DNA from: Paratractidigestivibacter sp963611755
GTDB taxonomy: Bacteria; Actinomycetota; Coriobacteriia; Coriobacteriales; Atopobiaceae
DNA: 16,483 bases
Direction of reading: 5' to 3'
NCBI GenBank assembly: GCA_963611755.1
Contig: CAVDTK010000039.1
Coordinates: 1-16,483 of the forward strand
Part shown: piece after piece, positions 15,613-16,483 of the stretch
Numbering within the stretch: the stretch's first letter is position 1
How the letters are laid out: every line of letters starts with the position of its first letter
Program-made: the position numbers and the translations under genes
Notes under the pieces: generated by a model
Database searches by the model: none
Told to the model about the DNA's origin: nothing
The model's input: only the letters and a program-made list of their open reading frames with translations

Positions 15613-15645
15613 CGAACTTTTTTCGGACTTCTCCAAAAAAGTTCG
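15613..15645. repeat. Perfect 11-bp inverted repeat between gatB and tRNA-Gly
   Basis: CGAACTTTTTT (15613-15623) pairs fully with AAAAAAGTTCG (15635-15645) over an 11-nt loop. No T-run follows the stem on either strand, so it is not a textbook terminator, though it may end gatB transcripts. It ends 9 bp before the tRNA -35 box, where its A/T-rich arm could act as an UP element. It shares GCGAACTTTT with the arms of the element at 11788-11928. Confidence 0.6.
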
Positions 15646-15654
15646 AAATTGTGC

Positions 15655-15684
15655 TTGCATTGGGCGGTGCCTCTCCTGTAGTAT
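15655..15684 (+). promoter_or_regulatory. Predicted promoter of tRNA-Gly
   Basis: TTGCAT (15655-15660) and TAGTAT (15679-15684) are 18 bp apart. The -10 matches 5 of 6 consensus bases; the -35 is weaker. The tRNA begins 15 bp after the -10, so the leader is only about 8-9 nt. Confidence 0.6.
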
Positions 15685-15699
15685 ATCTCCTTGCGTCAC

Positions 15700-15775
15700 G
15701 CGGGCTTAGCGCAGTTGGTAGCGCGCCACCTTGCCAAGGTGGAGGTCGCGGGTTCGAACCCCGTAGCCCGCTCCA
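15700..15775 (+). tRNA. tRNA-Gly (anticodon GCC)
   Basis: All arms fold: acceptor GCGGGCT/AGCCCGC (7 bp), D stem GCGC/GCGC with the loop AGTTGGTA, anticodon stem CCACC/GGTGG around TTGCCAA, variable AGGTC, and T arm GCGGG-TTCGAAC-CCCGT with one G-U pair. The anticodon GCC is at 15733-15735 and reads GGC and GGU. The 3' CCA is encoded (15773-15775). No second copy of its 3' end occurs in the window, so there is no sign of an integrated element. Confidence 0.97.
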
Positions 15776-15785
15776 TGAAATGACA

Positions 15786-15821
15786 GGCCGGGAACCTTCG
15801 GGTTTCCGGCCTTTTTTCTTT
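15786..15821 (+). terminator. Rho-independent terminator of tRNA-Gly
   Basis: An 11-bp stem, GGCCGGGAACC with GGTTTCCGGCC (one G-U pair), closes a TTCG tetraloop and is followed by TTTTTTCTTT. It starts 10 bp after the encoded CCA. Confidence 0.95.
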
Positions 15822-15887
15822 GGCGAGGCGCCGCGGGCTTTTCGCCGCGCGCTTCTCGCTGCCGCCCCCAAATTCGCCCGACGTTTG

Positions 15888-15971
15888 TACAAAGATCGGC
15901 TCACTTTAGGAAAATGGGCCCCTTAACCTACAAACATCGGTGCAAACGAGGAACCGACCCACAAAGATCGA
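15888..15971. repeat. Three imperfect 12-bp direct repeats in a gene-free gap
   Basis: TACAAAGATCGG (15888-15899), TACAAACATCGG (15929-15940) and CACAAAGATCGA (15960-15971) share 10 or more positions and the same direction, with start-to-start spacing of 41 and 31 bp. The first overlaps a 10-bp palindrome, TTTGTACAAA (15884-15893). They lie between the tRNA terminator and the CmpB-type gene. They could be binding sites for that gene's control or decayed repeat DNA. The rest of 15822-16058 holds no gene. Confidence 0.4.
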
Positions 15972-16058
15972 TGAGTTTTGAGAAGCGCCTTTCGCTGGCC
16001 AAAGGCCCCCGCATCGGGGTATGGTAAACACGTATGTGCAACTTCTGCCGGAGGCCGC

Positions 16059-16483
16059 ATGGTTTTCTCGATCCTCTCCCTCTTGTTTCTCCTTGCCGTC
16101 GTGCAGGGCTTTGTTCGCGTGGTCATCTACTTCTGGAACTGGCTCTCGCGCGGCGAGAAGCTCGACGCCGCCGAGCTCAGCCGTGCCCAGGCCGCCCTCG
16201 ACGAGTCCGAGGACGCCTACGAGCGCGAGCTCGCCCGTGCCCGCGCCTCCCGTGGCCCGGCGCGCGTCTTTGCCCGCTGGCAGGCCACCAAAGAGGCCGT
16301 CGACGAGTACATCGACCACATGCACCTGGGCTGGTACCAGGTCATCATTATCTTTTTCGTCGGCTGCATGGCGGGGCTTCTGCTCGAGGAGATCTGGATG
16401 CTCGCCACGGCCGGCCTCACCGAGAACCGCGTCGGTCTGGTCTGGGGACCCTTCTCGCCGCTCTACGGCACGGGCGCGGTCCT
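16059..16483 (+). CDS. Putative ABC-transporter type IV (CmpB, PF06541) membrane protein, N-terminal part
   Basis: The first 141 codons are visible; the gene runs off the window. The start ATG at 16059 has GGAGG at 16050-16054. There is a first membrane helix (ILSLLFLLAVVQGFVRVVIYF, about 5-25, written in parts: ILSLLFLLAVV, then QGFVRVVIYF). A highly charged helical segment (about 31-88, rich in Glu, Ala and Arg) follows. A second helix, VIIIFFVGCMAGLLLEEIW (95-113), leads to ENRVGLVWGPFSPLYGTGA (122-140). The GPFSPLYG-type motif after a Glu-containing helix is characteristic of the CmpB family. The molecular function of that family is poorly known. A possible promoter is TGGCCA (15996-16001) with TATGGT (16020-16025), with a small CCCCG-cat-CGGGG hairpin between them. 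Confidence 0.85.
   Translation, partial: MVFSILSLLFLLAVVQGFVRVVIYFWNWLSRGEKLDAAELSRAQAALDESEDAYERELARARASRGPARVFARWQATKEAVDEYIDHMHLGWYQVIIIFFVGCMAGLLLEEIWMLATAGLTENRVGLVWGPFSPLYGTGAV

Noticed and set aside
13939..15699. 586-codon open frame on the minus strand opposite gatB
   Set aside because: It is the mirror of a high-GC coding frame: His/Gly/Val/Leu/Arg-rich with no family motif, while gatB on the plus strand is certain.
15700..15775. tRNA-Gly as an integration site for a mobile element
   Set aside because: No duplicated tRNA 3' end, integrase or phage gene appears in the window.
14079..15926. 615-codon plus-strand open frame overlapping gatB and the tRNA
   Set aside because: It is Arg/Pro/Gly-rich frame noise and runs through tRNA-Gly and its terminator.
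15888..15971. CRISPR array
   Set aside because: Repeats are short, imperfect and irregularly spaced, and no cas gene is present.

Overview
The window is high-GC bacterial DNA with tightly packed, overlapping genes. The gene set includes a SufU-type SUF iron-sulfur system with an IscR-like Rrf2 regulator, a GatCAB amidotransferase, a BASS-family transporter and many secondary transporters. Together with the strong G+C third-position bias, this suggests a gut or oral actinobacterium of the class Coriobacteriia (Olsenella, Collinsella or Atopobium-like). That is an inference from gene content and style, not from a database search.

Left part, minus strand (1-7837): the start of a small membrane protein lies at the left edge. 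A long operon, read right to left, follows: sufC, sufB, sufD, sufS, sufU, an Rrf2 regulator with a C-x5-C-x5-C motif, a MATE efflux pump and a lipoprotein, closed by a clear terminator at 284-319. The SUF genes overlap by 1-14 nt. SufS takes sulfur from cysteine, SufU accepts it, SufB/C/D build the cluster, and the Rrf2 protein probably senses cluster status. Ahead of sufC there is a good -10 (TATAAT), an inverted repeat across the expected transcription start, and a 26-bp sequence that fits the E. coli IscR type 2 site at 18 of 25 informative positions.

Middle, plus strand (8184-11698): an SDR oxidoreductase with altered active-site motifs is followed by a terminator. Next come a 13-codon ORF with a strong Shine-Dalgarno, an MFS transporter, and a BASS-family transporter whose known sodium ligands appear to be replaced. 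The gap 11699-12119 has no gene. It carries GC-rich nested hairpins and a 141-bp element bounded by perfect 29-bp inverted repeats.

Right part, plus strand (12120-16483): gatC-gatA-gatB, joined by TAATG stop-start overlaps, make Gln-tRNA(Gln) and/or Asn-tRNA(Asn) by transamidation. GatB carries an apparent insertion of about 70 residues. After it come tRNA-Gly(GCC) with its own promoter and terminator, a gene-free stretch with short repeats, and the start of a CmpB-type (PF06541) membrane protein cut by the window edge.

No CRISPR array, transposase, integrase or recognised defence system is present. The best candidates for something undescribed are the 29-bp inverted-repeat element, the predicted suf regulatory site with its operon-encoded regulator, the 13-codon leader ORF, the SDR variant and the BASS variant.
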